64,000 nucleotides of DNA from Minisyncoccota bacterium (GCA_014376695.1 JACMRA010000001.1:1-64000); one strand, 5' to 3'. Shown: positions 49,875 through 58,638, counted from the first letter of the stretch. The notes: generated by a model not told the origin, from the sequence alone. Made by a program: numbers and translations.

Positions 49875-51026
49875 CTACCTATCCTCGAGTAGTAAAATGC
49901 TATTTTCGATTTGCCCGAGACTTCTGGTTGTGGCGTCGTAGTTCTGTTGGGCAAGCCTTATCTTATCTCCAAGCTTAGTGTATTCATCCCTAAAGCTCTT
50001 GATATTTCGACTGATCTCTTTTAGTCCGTCTATAATCTTTTGGGCATTATTACTTACGGTAATATTAAATTGATAGGACTTGATAAACACCAGTTGAGGA
50101 TAGAGTGTGTTCGGCGAGACCAGACTTATCTTATAACTGTTGAGTTTGCGGTGAAATTCCTGATCCTCGAGGCAGATTAAATAGATAGAATCACTCGGTA
50201 TATATAACATAATTTTGGCTAGGTAATTGTGCTTGTAATATTTGCTCGACATTTCTTTGGCCATATTTAGAATTCCGTTTCTTAGGGCTTTTTTGTGGGC
50301 GTCGCTATCGGGGCTGGCGAGCATATCTTCGTATTTGGTAAGGGGAAATTTGGAGTCAATTCCAATTCGCTGATCCCCAAGCGTAATCACAAAATCAATC
50401 TTGTCCGAGGTACCAGGGATACCCACCTGCGACTCCCAGCTACTGGCCGTCAAGTGATCGCGAAGCATACTCTCAAGATAATCTTCTGCAAAACTACCAA
50501 AGCTCTTGGAACTAGTTCGACTAAAAATCGCATTAAGTCTATCGATACTTTTGGTTGAGTCGACCATTGACTGGGCTTTTTGACTTAACTCACCGAGATT
50601 TTGGCTAACTTTATCAAAGGATTGAAGATTGCGGGCAAAGTTTTCATCGAGTCGTTTTTGGACATCGTGATTGATAATTTCCAGTTGATTTTTGGTGATT
50701 AGATTAATCTTTTCTAGTTCAAGTTGCGTGCTGTTGAGTAGATTATTGAGACTAAGATCGAGTTTAGCCTGGATTTGGATTTGGGATTCTTGGGTCTTGG
50801 TATTAAAAACTTCTATGAGCTTGTTGTGATTACTATTTAGGAGGCTGCTTTGGCGATCTTGGACGCTGTTGACTTGGGTAAGTAGACCAATAAGGACTTC
50901 TTGGGCGATACTTTGCGTGTCAATTTGACTTTGAGATCGCTGGATATTATTGAGCGTTAGGATAATATAGATACTAGATACTAGAGTAATTAAGCTGAGT
51001 ATAAGAGCGATGAGGGATAAGTCCAT
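49875..51026 (-). CDS. rmuC: RmuC-family DNA recombination protein
   Basis: 383 residues from the ATG at 51026; the longer start (TTG at 51053) is next to the -10 hexamer and so is not transcribed usefully. One N-terminal membrane helix (about 3-25), a long coiled coil (about 35-170) and the RmuC nuclease-like domain (about 175-350) with GSFAEDYLESMLRDHL, SDKIDFVITLGDQRIGIDSKFPL. RmuC limits inversions between short inverted repeats in E. coli; the domain is related to restriction-endonuclease folds and the D/E-x-K element here is D...DSK. Single-gene unit with its own promoter. Confidence 0.93.
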   Translation of the reverse strand: MDLSLIALILSLITLVSSIYIILTLNNIQRSQSQIDTQSIAQEVLIGLLTQVNSVQDRQSSLLNSNHNKLIEVFNTKTQESQIQIQAKLDLSLNNLLNSTQLELEKINLITKNQLEIINHDVQKRLDENFARNLQSFDKVSQNLGELSQKAQSMVDSTKSIDRLNAIFSRTSSKSFGSFAEDYLESMLRDHLTASSWESQVGIPGTSDKIDFVITLGDQRIGIDSKFPLTKYEDMLASPDSDAHKKALRNGILNMAKEMSSKYYKHNYLAKIMLYIPSDSIYLICLEDQEFHRKLNSYKISLVSPNTLYPQLVFIKSYQFNITVSNNAQKIIDGLKEISRNIKSFRDEYTKLGDKIRLAQQNYDATTRSLGQIENSILLLEDR

Positions 51027-51053
51027 AATAGGGCAATTTAAGTCTTTAATCAA

Positions 51054-51082
51054 AATCTAAATCGATTAAGATAGCCTGTCAA
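51054..51082 (-). promoter_or_regulatory. rmuC promoter
   Basis: Minus strand TTGACA (51082-51077), 17 bases, TAGATT (51059-51054). Leader about 20 nt. It directly follows the terminator of the preceding gene. Confidence 0.6.
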
Positions 51083-51086
51083 CCCA

Positions 51087-51112
51087 CAAAAAAACACCTC
51101 GCGCTGAGATGT
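51087..51112 (-). terminator. Terminator of the exopolysaccharide unit
   Basis: Minus strand ACATCTC and GAGGTGT (one G-T pair) around AGCGC, followed by seven T. About 25 bases after the GH16 stop codon. Confidence 0.75.
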
Positions 51113-51137
51113 TTAAATATTTTGAAATCTAAAACCC

Positions 51138-52010
51138 TTAATTATAATGCCCGACAAATATTTCCAAAACTTCCATAATCCCAGGTAGTTGCTTTGGGTC
51201 GACTGCTTTGGCCCAACCTTCGTGAACGGCAACATTGAGAACTAATGTCATTGGTTGATTGAGAGGTACTTGGCCATTAGGTTGTCTAGATATCTCGGGA
51301 TTGAACTCATAAACCAAAATTCCATCATAAAGAATTACAACCAGGTCAGGAAAACGGTATATGTCATAATAATGAAATTTAGTTCCGATATTATTTATAG
51401 TTTTCTCTTTATATGCACTGGTTATGTCAGTTGGGTTATCCCCATAGTGAATGGTTGCATAGGCACGATTATCATTACCTGGGGCTTCTGCGATGTCTAT
51501 CTCACCGTATCCTTGACTGCCGTCCCCAATTAGCCAAATAGCTGGTAGAAGCCCTGGGTTATTAGGGAGTTTGGCTTTGATTTGGATATGTCCGTATTGA
51601 AATTTCTCTTTTAGCTCCAGTCGCCCGCCTGAGTAGATGGCTTGAGACTTATTAATTCGTGGGTCATCTGAATTTGGGTCATATAGTGGATTTTGTGGAT
51701 AATCTTGCCTAGCTGATAAAAGGAGACCTTGAGCACTTGATTCATAGTTATTGTATGTATAAACTTGCTTAAACTCTTGACTATAATCAAAACCAAGAAA
51801 AGTGTCCCAGTTAGACAATGCCAAAGGATACCTTTCACGTGTCAGCGGCCGTTTGAGACTTGCTTGATTGTAGACTGTTTCGGCCGATACGACTAGACCG
51901 CCTGGCAAAATTGCAGATAGCCCAATGGTAATCATCAAAATTAAGTTTTTAAGACTGCTTTGCATTGCTAGGGGTTTTGAGCTGGTGGAGTGTGGTACGA
52001 GATTAATCAT
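51138..52010 (-). CDS. Secreted GH16-family glycosidase
   Basis: 290 residues. Signal peptide at about residues 15-43 (an ATG at residue 16 would be an equally good start). The GH16 jelly-roll is recognised by YSGGRLELKEKFQYGHIQIKAKLP, the catalytic GEIDIAEAPG with nucleophile and acid/base glutamates, and HYYDIYRFPDLVVILYDG. Family members cut beta-1,3/1,4-glucans, agars, carrageenans or xyloglucans, or transfer glycans. It follows the polysaccharide synthase gene by 52 bases, so it may trim or remodel the polymer, or degrade host glucan. Confidence 0.92.
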   Translation of the reverse strand: MINLVPHSTSSKPLAMQSSLKNLILMITIGLSAILPGGLVVSAETVYNQASLKRPLTRERYPLALSNWDTFLGFDYSQEFKQVYTYNNYESSAQGLLLSARQDYPQNPLYDPNSDDPRINKSQAIYSGGRLELKEKFQYGHIQIKAKLPNNPGLLPAIWLIGDGSQGYGEIDIAEAPGNDNRAYATIHYGDNPTDITSAYKEKTINNIGTKFHYYDIYRFPDLVVILYDGILVYEFNPEISRQPNGQVPLNQPMTLVLNVAVHEGWAKAVDPKQLPGIMEVLEIFVGHYN

Positions 52011-52062
52011 ATCGTTGTTAAATTGGTTTAATCCATTATGAGCTAACCGAGAGCTATATTAG

Positions 52063-55000
52063 TTAATCTGTCAACAGTTCCATTTTATTTGTTCTTTGTA
52101 AATGGTTCCAGCCCTGGGCTTTTCCACTCAATATTTTTACATACACTATAATTTGTACATAAACTCGGAAGTAGTTATACAAAAAAATCGAGATCGGCAA
52201 TAGCCACATTAATTGATATTTACCCTTACTCTTATCTCGATATAAAGCATAGAGAGTTATTAATGCTTCGATAAATATAAAGGCAAAGTACATATATAAG
52301 TGGCCGGTTAAATTACCGATATCGGCACTAGTGAGCGAGGTAGATGGATAAAACAGAGACGCTGTGTACCGGATTATATAATAAATTAAAGGTAGAGTGG
52401 ACAGGAAGCTGACCAACATCAAACATTGACTCAAAAGATACATCGGTAGCTCATACATTGAAAACATAGTGTTTTTACCTTTGAATAGTAGATCTGTGTT
52501 TTTAGCAAAGACTTGATATCCTCCATACCCCCATCGAATTCGCTGCTTCCAAAGTTGGTGCATAGTCTCAGGAGCTTCGGTTATAGAAAAAGCCTCGGGT
52601 TCGTATTTAATTTTCCATCCGGATCGTATTACATCAATTGTTAGATCCATATCTTCGGCCAATGTATTAGTTTTATATCCACCAGATATATCAACAATTG
52701 ATTTTTTAAATGCTCCAATAGCTCCCGCTATTACAAGGATTGAATTAAAAGTACTAGAAGCTTGTTTAATAAAATTTTGCCCAGTTGTGTACTCTAGTCT
52801 CTGCAAGCCCGTCCAAATATTAAAGTTTCCCCAGAAGCTAATTTTGGGATTATTCGCTTTCATACCAAAGTATTCATTACCAATTTGCACGTTACCAGCA
52901 ACAGCGCCAACTTTCGGGTCATTAAAGTGTTGCATTAATTTATATACGGAGTTTTTTTCAATGATACTGTCAGCGTCGACGCAAATAATATATTCATCGG
53001 AAGTGTTTTTAAGCCCGAAATTTAGTGCCGAGGCTTTACCACCATTGGTTTTAGTCAGAATTCTCACCGTTGGATTACCGGAATATTTGGCAATTAAGTT
53101 ATCTAAAGTACTGTCAGTTGAGCCGTCATTTATGACTATTATGGTTTGATTTTTGTAAGTAGATCTCAGAAGGGATTCAACAGTCTTGATGACTCCTTGC
53201 TCTTCATTATAAGCCGGGACTAGCACAGTAACGTGTTCCAAAAACTCTTTGTTGAAACGGTGTTTTTTTGTAAAAATTAAACCTAATATTGTAATAGCAA
53301 ATTTTAACAATGCGATAAACAGAAACACGGTCAATATCCAGTAAACGACTGTAAATAGATTATAAAAACTACGCTTATTAATATCTATATTATATTTACC
53401 TGTTGTAAAAAACTGAGAGAGAACTAAAGGTAGTTTCAAATCTTTAATTTTGTATATTTCAGGCGAGGCTATTTTTTGGTATCCATCTTCATCTAGTTTA
53501 TCTACCGTGACAATGTTATACCCCGAAGTTTGTAGTCGTTCAATAATGATCGGTAATGCTTCAATTGTAGGTACTCGAGTTTTACCTCCACTATCGTGCA
53601 TAATTATTTGAGAACCAGTATTTTTAAAAACATAGTCAACAATTGACTGACTAGTGACACCTTCATAATCATGAGTATCTGTGTCAGACTCGGCAATCTT
53701 CATACCTATATTTTTGGCAATCCGCAAAGTACGTATATCGTTTTCATACTCGCGAGTGCTATTGTCATTAAAAGGTGTTCTAAAATAAGAAGGATTCACA
53801 AGTGTCAATTTATTAATTTGATTGTTGGTTTTTATCAATTCTTCTTTGATAGTTTGGTCACTACTATTGTTGACTGAGATATGAGTCTGTGTATGATTTC
53901 CTATCAAATGCCCTTCTTTGACAATCCTCTCTGCCAAATCTGGGTTTTCAATTAAGTTTTCTCCAGTGGTAAAGAAGCTAGCTTTTACATTATACCTTTT
54001 TAAAATATCCAAAATCTTGCCAGTGTATTCGACATTTGGGCCGTCATCAAAAGTAATAGCGATCGTTTTCTCTTTCACTCCGCTTTGTTTAACTTTTGAA
54101 AGCGTCGGAGCATTTTTAAATTTAATTGCGCCGATTGAGCCATCATTTGATCTGGATAGTTGTAAGTTTGCAGGTGTAGATTCATTGATTAATTCAAATA
54201 TTTCCCCGCTACCATCTATCTTAATTTTGTCAGTAATTCTAAATTTATTTTCGAGTAAATTGTTTTTAAAAGTATTAATATTGCTTTGCAAAAAAGCTAA
54301 TCCATTCGGACTAGTTTGAAGTAAATTGTCAGTGCCTACGCTGCTGAATCTGCCATTAATATTAATTTTTGCCATTTGACGCTCAAAATTATTAAATAAG
54401 AATTCATTCGTAAGATACCTTTTTAATCGTGTATTTTTTTGGTCGGTCTCAACAAATGGAAAAAAATTATCATCGAATTTAATTTCATCAACCTGTCGGC
54501 TTTCAAACATTTCTTGAACACCGTCAAGAGGGAGGCTTGGATAGAGTAAATTTAGAGGTTTTGATCCGGTATTTTTGGCTAATTCTTTGATGATTTCAAG
54601 TTTGTAATTAGTGTCCAAATTGCCGTCTTTAGTGAAAGAAATTGGAACAATATATAATTTAGACGCAATATTCTTGAGCCAAGATAGGGTCTTTAAGCTT
54701 TGATTTGTCCCTGCTACGAAGTCCAATTGAATACCTTTTTTGGTTAAATTATTGTTTAGTTGTTCGAGCTTTTGCGTATTTAGCTGATTCAAATCGATAC
54801 TATTTTTGTTAAGGTCGATCACAATTCTAGAAGCCGAGATACTATATAAAAGGTCAAGATCGCCAAGATTTTCGGTAGCTAGCTTAATGTATTGATATAC
54901 TGGAACAATTTTATTGTCTGGATTATTAACAAGATAGCTTAAACTTAATTTAAGGTCACTATTAGATTTGGCATTATCTATAAGCTTGCCACCTTTTATG

Positions 55001-55332
55001 GTGTAACATTCGCACAAGACATAATCCAAATTTGCTATCTTATCTCGCACTTGGGAATAATTTCCATATTCAACCGGGCTGATTATACTATAGGTTAAGT
55101 GATTACCGTCAGTGATAGTATTAGCCTTGGCATTAGAGATGGGATAAATTAGAGATTTAAATGAGCCTTTAACCCCTTCAAGCGCACCGGATTGGTTATA
55201 GTAATTTGTAACTAATGTGCCAAGTAATAGCAAGTTTATCAAAATAATCGCAGTAATGATCTTAGTAAAAAGCCAGCGTCTACCACTAGCATCAAAAAAA
55301 ATAGGTGGGTTTTTCGCATCAAATTTGGCCAT
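52063..55332 (-). CDS. Polysaccharide synthase fusion: GH18-like, NodB deacetylase and GT2 domains
   Basis: 1089 residues. A membrane helix (about 22-45) is followed by an outside part: residues about 70-410 look like a GH18-type barrel without an obvious catalytic DxxDxDxE motif; residues about 420-620 are a NodB polysaccharide deacetylase with TFDDGP and GNHTQTH metal and catalytic motifs, then RTPFND and IIMHD. A second membrane segment (about 660-690) leads to a cytoplasmic GT2 synthase with VLVPAYNEEQGV (about 702), ICVDADS and the processive QRIRW motif (about 930), ending with four or five helices. This layout combines the roles of PgaC and PgaB and should make and partly deacetylate a beta-linked N-acetylglucosamine type polymer while exporting it. 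It is the first gene of the unit with GH16. Confidence 0.9.
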   Translation of the reverse strand: MAKFDAKNPPIFFDASGRRWLFTKIITAIILINLLLLGTLVTNYYNQSGALEGVKGSFKSLIYPISNAKANTITDGNHLTYSIISPVEYGNYSQVRDKIANLDYVLCECYTIKGGKLIDNAKSNSDLKLSLSYLVNNPDNKIVPVYQYIKLATENLGDLDLLYSISASRIVIDLNKNSIDLNQLNTQKLEQLNNNLTKKGIQLDFVAGTNQSLKTLSWLKNIASKLYIVPISFTKDGNLDTNYKLEIIKELAKNTGSKPLNLLYPSLPLDGVQEMFESRQVDEIKFDDNFFPFVETDQKNTRLKRYLTNEFLFNNFERQMAKININGRFSSVGTDNLLQTSPNGLAFLQSNINTFKNNLLENKFRITDKIKIDGSGEIFELINESTPANLQLSRSNDGSIGAIKFKNAPTLSKVKQSGVKEKTIAITFDDGPNVEYTGKILDILKRYNVKASFFTTGENLIENPDLAERIVKEGHLIGNHTQTHISVNNSSDQTIKEELIKTNNQINKLTLVNPSYFRTPFNDNSTREYENDIRTLRIAKNIGMKIAESDTDTHDYEGVTSQSIVDYVFKNTGSQIIMHDSGGKTRVPTIEALPIIIERLQTSGYNIVTVDKLDEDGYQKIASPEIYKIKDLKLPLVLSQFFTTGKYNIDINKRSFYNLFTVVYWILTVFLFIALLKFAITILGLIFTKKHRFNKEFLEHVTVLVPAYNEEQGVIKTVESLLRSTYKNQTIIVINDGSTDSTLDNLIAKYSGNPTVRILTKTNGGKASALNFGLKNTSDEYIICVDADSIIEKNSVYKLMQHFNDPKVGAVAGNVQIGNEYFGMKANNPKISFWGNFNIWTGLQRLEYTTGQNFIKQASSTFNSILVIAGAIGAFKKSIVDISGGYKTNTLAEDMDLTIDVIRSGWKIKYEPEAFSITEAPETMHQLWKQRIRWGYGGYQVFAKNTDLLFKGKNTMFSMYELPMYLLSQCLMLVSFLSTLPLIYYIIRYTASLFYPSTSLTSADIGNLTGHLYMYFAFIFIEALITLYALYRDKSKGKYQLMWLLPISIFLYNYFRVYVQIIVYVKILSGKAQGWNHLQRTNKMELLTD

Positions 55333-55454
55333 AAAAATATAATCTTCTTTAGAAAAGGGTAAGTCGAATATCTTCGCTAAATTATTAAAAGTTTAGTAAG
55401 AATTCTCATTGTGATTAGAAAAAGTAGGTGTTAAGGTTAATAACAGTCAGTTGA

Positions 55455-55484
55455 ACTATAAACAAGTTTATTGCAAATTGTCAA
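55455..55484 (-). promoter_or_regulatory. Promoter of the exopolysaccharide unit
   Basis: Minus strand TTGACA (55484-55479), 18 bases, TATAGT (55460-55455). The leader of about 115 nt to the ATG at 55332 is the longest I see in the window and could hold regulatory structure, though I find no known riboswitch. Confidence 0.55.
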
Positions 55485-55488
55485 ACAA

Positions 55489-55510
55489 CAAAAGAACCTC
55501 TTGCGAGGTG
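55489..55510 (-). terminator. Terminator after the 55542 gene
   Basis: Minus strand ACCTC, loop GCAA, GAGGT, then TCTTTTG; a short stem with an imperfect T run, placed about 30 bases after the stop codon. Confidence 0.55.
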
Positions 55511-55541
55511 TTTAATAATTGTATCAGGATACTTAGACTAA

Positions 55542-56252
55542 CTATTTAGTCTTAATACTATTAAATAGTTCCAAAGTATCCTTGAGTAAGACTTCGTTTT
55601 CAGGCAGGTTTGCGGAGTTTCGACTCGCCAAAAGGTAATATAAGGTATCTTGTAGTTTGAAACTAGCTAAATACATTATTGTAGCCTGATTATTTGTATT
55701 TATTTTAGATTTTCGTAGGTACTTTGTGACAATAATGCTTTGATTCAGCTTTTCAGATTTAAGGTTTATATCCTCAATTTTATCGTAATCTTCAGTTGTA
55801 ACTGGAGTTCTACCTATCGCTATCGCTGATGTGTCTATACCTGAGCATCCATAGCAACCCTGCTGATTTTTTTCTATAAGAGCTAATACGAGAGGATTTT
55901 CTTTTTCGCAATTTATCTTTTGACTTATTTCCACCTGAGCTTTTGCCTCTTCCAAAAGCTTCGGTCGCCCGACCGCATACTCTTGGGAAACCTTCTCATA
56001 CCCTAATTGATATTTCGAGGCATTAAAGCCAATCTCGAAACTTGGACAGGAAAGAATTTGAGTATTACTGGCGACTGAGACAGGGTTTGACACCACGGCA
56101 TTGGAACTCTCGGACTCCCGGTTTGCTTTAACAATTTCGTTCAAGCTGTGGACGTAATAAAACCCAGCAGCAACCACCATACCAGCAATTATAGCAATAT
56201 TTACAACTACTACAAGAACAGCTAGTCCTATAGATTTTATATTTTTATTCAT
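55542..56252 (-). CDS. Membrane-anchored hypothetical protein
   Basis: 236 residues with one strong hydrophobic helix at about 8-33 and an outside domain. The outside part has cysteines in ILSCPSF, INCEKE and GCYGCSG, and a predicted alpha/beta content, with no family I can name. It lies 28 bases downstream of the gyrB-like gene on the same strand and probably belongs to its transcript. Followed by a terminator. Confidence 0.75.
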   Translation of the reverse strand: MNKNIKSIGLAVLVVVVNIAIIAGMVVAAGFYYVHSLNEIVKANRESESSNAVVSNPVSVASNTQILSCPSFEIGFNASKYQLGYEKVSQEYAVGRPKLLEEAKAQVEISQKINCEKENPLVLALIEKNQQGCYGCSGIDTSAIAIGRTPVTTEDYDKIEDINLKSEKLNQSIIVTKYLRKSKINTNNQATIMYLASFKLQDTLYYLLASRNSANLPENEVLLKDTLELFNSIKTK

Positions 56253-56280
56253 ATTTTTGGTACTTTTTTGAGAGTGAGTT

Positions 56281-57849
56281 TTATATCATATCAATCTCAG
56301 CGTACACGGCGTTGCGTTCGATAAACTCCTTACGGGGAGCCACTTCAGACCCCATAAGATGATCAAATACTTGGGAAGCAACGACTGCATCTCCAACGGT
56401 AATTTGGTATAGGGTTCTAGTTGATGGATCCATTGTGGTAGTCCAGAGTTCTTCTGGGTTCATTTCTCCAAGCCCCTTGTACCGCTGGATTTTGTAAGCT
56501 GGCCCTTTTGGTTTGATAATTTTGCTACCGGTTTCAAGTTCGGCGGTTAGCTCGTTCCCAGTCTCAATTTCTTCATCGTCAATTTCGAGTTGAAGGGTTA
56601 GATTTGGGTCAATTTTGGTAATTTCAGCCAAGATACTATCTCGTTCAGTTTCATCGAAGGCGTACCTAATTTTTTTCTTATAGGTAATACCGTAAAGAGG
56701 CGGGCAGGCCATATAAATAAAACCGCCGTCAATTAGTTCGGGCATATATCGGTACAAGAACGTAAGTAGCAAAGTCGAGATATGGGCGCCGTCTACATCA
56801 GCATCGGTCATTAAGATTATTTTATGATACCGGAGCTTTTCGATATCAAACCGCTCACCAATCCCAGTCCCAAAGGCCGTAATCATATTCCGAATACCCT
56901 CGTAATTCATTATACGATCCAGGGTGGCTTTTTCGGTATTGAGAACCTTGCCCCTAAGCGGTAAAATAGCCTGAGTCTTGCGGTCACGACCTTGCTTTGC
57001 ACTGCCTCCAGCAGAATCCCCCTCAACAATATAAATTTCTGAATTTTCGGGATTTTTTGAGCTACAGTCAGCTAACTTACCGGGCAGAGAAGTGCTTTCT
57101 AATACCGATTTTCGAAGCACCGAGTCCCGAGCGGCTTTGGCAGCCAGCCGAGCTTTCATCGCTAGTTGGGCTTTTGAGACTATTTGACTGACGACTTGTG
57201 GATTCTCCTCAAAATAAATACCGAGTTTGTCGAAAATTAGCTTATCGGTACTGGTTCTAGCACTTGTGGAGCCAAGTTTGACTTTGGATTGGGAAGTGAA
57301 TTGTGGATCAACCATCTTAATACTAAGTACCACTCTTAGACCTTCCTTAAGATCATCAAAGCTAAATTTATCAGTTTCTTTTTTGAATATTCCTTTGGCG
57401 ATGCAGACATTATTGATTAATTTGACCAAAGCGGTTCGAAATCCAGTCACGTGGGCTCCGCCTTCTGGGTTGATGATACCGTTAGTAAAGGCAAAAAACT
57501 TTTCGGAATAATCTGAAGCGTAGCAAATCGAACAATCTAATTGAAACTTACTATCACCACCATGAACCCGAATAATTGGGGTAATCTTAGTGTCTCGATA
57601 GGTCAATTCTTGCAGATAACTCAAAATACCATCTGGAAAGTAGAACTCCCGGGTGTTGCTATTATTAATTTGGTCACTAAAAATCGGTAACTTGGACTCA
57701 ATCCCTGACTGTAAGACGGTTCGGATTTTTTCGCAGACGACATCGATATCTTTGCCTTGTTGAATTTGGTCAAGATATTTCTTGATCTCAGGGCTATCGC
57801 TAAAAGATTTGATGTAATTAATCAAAAAAGGAGTGTTATTAATAATCAT
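56281..57849 (-). CDS. GyrB/ParE-like protein lacking the ATPase domain
   Basis: 522 residues from the ATG at 57849. From about residue 65 the chain matches type IIA topoisomerase B subunits: transducer domain with EFYFPDGILSYLQ, NGIINPEGGAHVTGFRTALVKLIN and the QSKVKLG lysine loop, then TOPRIM with YIVEGDSAGGSAKQGRD (Glu near 276) and LMTDADVDGAH (Asp near 349-353), and the end GEMNPEELWTTTMDP. The GHKL ATPase domain of about 220 residues is absent; in its place are about 65 unrelated helical residues. A TTG codon at 57873 would extend the frame but lies in the -10 box. The upstream DNA contains the promoter, then rplJ, so the missing domain is not simply nearby. Without ATPase it cannot power supercoiling; it could work with a separate ATPase subunit or be a regulatory or defunct copy. 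Confidence 0.9.
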   Translation of the reverse strand: MIINNTPFLINYIKSFSDSPEIKKYLDQIQQGKDIDVVCEKIRTVLQSGIESKLPIFSDQINNSNTREFYFPDGILSYLQELTYRDTKITPIIRVHGGDSKFQLDCSICYASDYSEKFFAFTNGIINPEGGAHVTGFRTALVKLINNVCIAKGIFKKETDKFSFDDLKEGLRVVLSIKMVDPQFTSQSKVKLGSTSARTSTDKLIFDKLGIYFEENPQVVSQIVSKAQLAMKARLAAKAARDSVLRKSVLESTSLPGKLADCSSKNPENSEIYIVEGDSAGGSAKQGRDRKTQAILPLRGKVLNTEKATLDRIMNYEGIRNMITAFGTGIGERFDIEKLRYHKIILMTDADVDGAHISTLLLTFLYRYMPELIDGGFIYMACPPLYGITYKKKIRYAFDETERDSILAEITKIDPNLTLQLEIDDEEIETGNELTAELETGSKIIKPKGPAYKIQRYKGLGEMNPEELWTTTMDPSTRTLYQITVGDAVVASQVFDHLMGSEVAPRKEFIERNAVYAEIDMI

Positions 57850-57871
57850 AGAATTCTGTTGTTTATACTCC

Positions 57872-57901
57872 AATCTAATAATATTCTCGAGGCTTTGTCA
57901 A
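57872..57901 (-). promoter_or_regulatory. Promoter of the gyrB-like gene
   Basis: Minus strand TTGACA (57901-57896), 18 bases, TAGATT (57877-57872). It puts transcription start near 57865, about 16 nt before the ATG at 57849. Confidence 0.65.
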
Positions 57902-57930
57902 TGGCGCGCGGTCTAATCAGTATTCAAATA

Positions 57931-57960
57931 TTGACAAAAGAGTATATTTTTAATTATCAT
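57931..57960 (+). promoter_or_regulatory. rplJ promoter
   Basis: TTGACA (57931-57936), 18 bases, TATCAT (57955-57960). The leader of about 50 nt contains an inverted repeat TTTCGAA (57971-57977) and TTCGAAA (57986-57992), which may be a site for autogenous control by L10, though no match to the known L10 leader was sought beyond this. Confidence 0.6.
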
Positions 57961-58019
57961 TATGATATTATTTCGAATAATTATTTTCGAAAACCTAAAA
58001 CGACCTGAGATATAAGATT

Positions 58020-58544
58020 ATGGCTATTACCAAAATTCAAAAACACGATATTGTAAGTTATTTAAACGATAATGTTGCTACCCAAAAAGCAGTTGTATTA
58101 ATCACGACTCGTGATACAGAGGCCACTGTCAACGCCGACCAGAACTTTGCCTTTCGAAAAAACTGCTACGACCAGGGCTTATCTGTCCAAGTAGTCAAGA
58201 ATTCCCTAATTCAAGTTGCCTTCCCAGCAGTCAAAGATTTGACCGGACAAACCTACCTAGTCTTTATGACAGACGGAGCTAAAAGCGACGAAGTAACCGG
58301 ACCAAAAGTCATCGCCAAAGCCGTAGAAAAAGACTTCAAAGATAATTTTGATATTATTGGATCCGTGGTCAATGGAGAGTTCTATGACAAAGCTTCAACA
58401 ATTGCACTATCGAAGGTACTAAGTTTTGATGATTCTATGGCTATGATTGCCGGAACCATTAATCAAATCACTGCCAAGATTGCCATGGCAATTAAGGAAA
58501 TTCCTACAGGTATCGCTCGAGGAGTTCAAGCAGCCAAGGCCTAA
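58020..58544 (+). CDS. rplJ: Ribosomal protein L10
   Basis: 174 residues, the usual length. L10 forms the base of the ribosomal stalk and binds L7/L12 dimers through its C-terminal helix. Seen here: KHDIVSYLNDNVATQKAVVLI at the start, VVKNSLIQVAF, GQTYLVFMTDG and the C-terminal helical ends MAMIAGTINQITAKIAMAIKEIP and GIARGVQAAKA. In most bacteria rplL follows rplJ at once; here rnhA follows after 95 bases, so the L7/L12 gene must be elsewhere. Confidence 0.93.
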   Translation: MAITKIQKHDIVSYLNDNVATQKAVVLITTRDTEATVNADQNFAFRKNCYDQGLSVQVVKNSLIQVAFPAVKDLTGQTYLVFMTDGAKSDEVTGPKVIAKAVEKDFKDNFDIIGSVVNGEFYDKASTIALSKVLSFDDSMAMIAGTINQITAKIAMAIKEIPTGIARGVQAAKA

Positions 58545-58638
58545 AAGCATATAATCCCTATACGACTATTCTACAGATCAAGTTACAGAAATTATTCAGA
58601 GCTGTAGGAATGACAGTTGGCAATGGGACGGGTATCAA

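Noticed and set aside
49875-51053. TTG start of rmuC at 51053
   Set aside because: It adjoins the -10 hexamer (51054-51059); the ATG at 51026 lies about 20 nt into the transcript.
53918-54319. 133-codon plus-strand frame within the polysaccharide synthase gene
   Set aside because: Complement of the deacetylase domain, whose motifs are all present on the minus strand.
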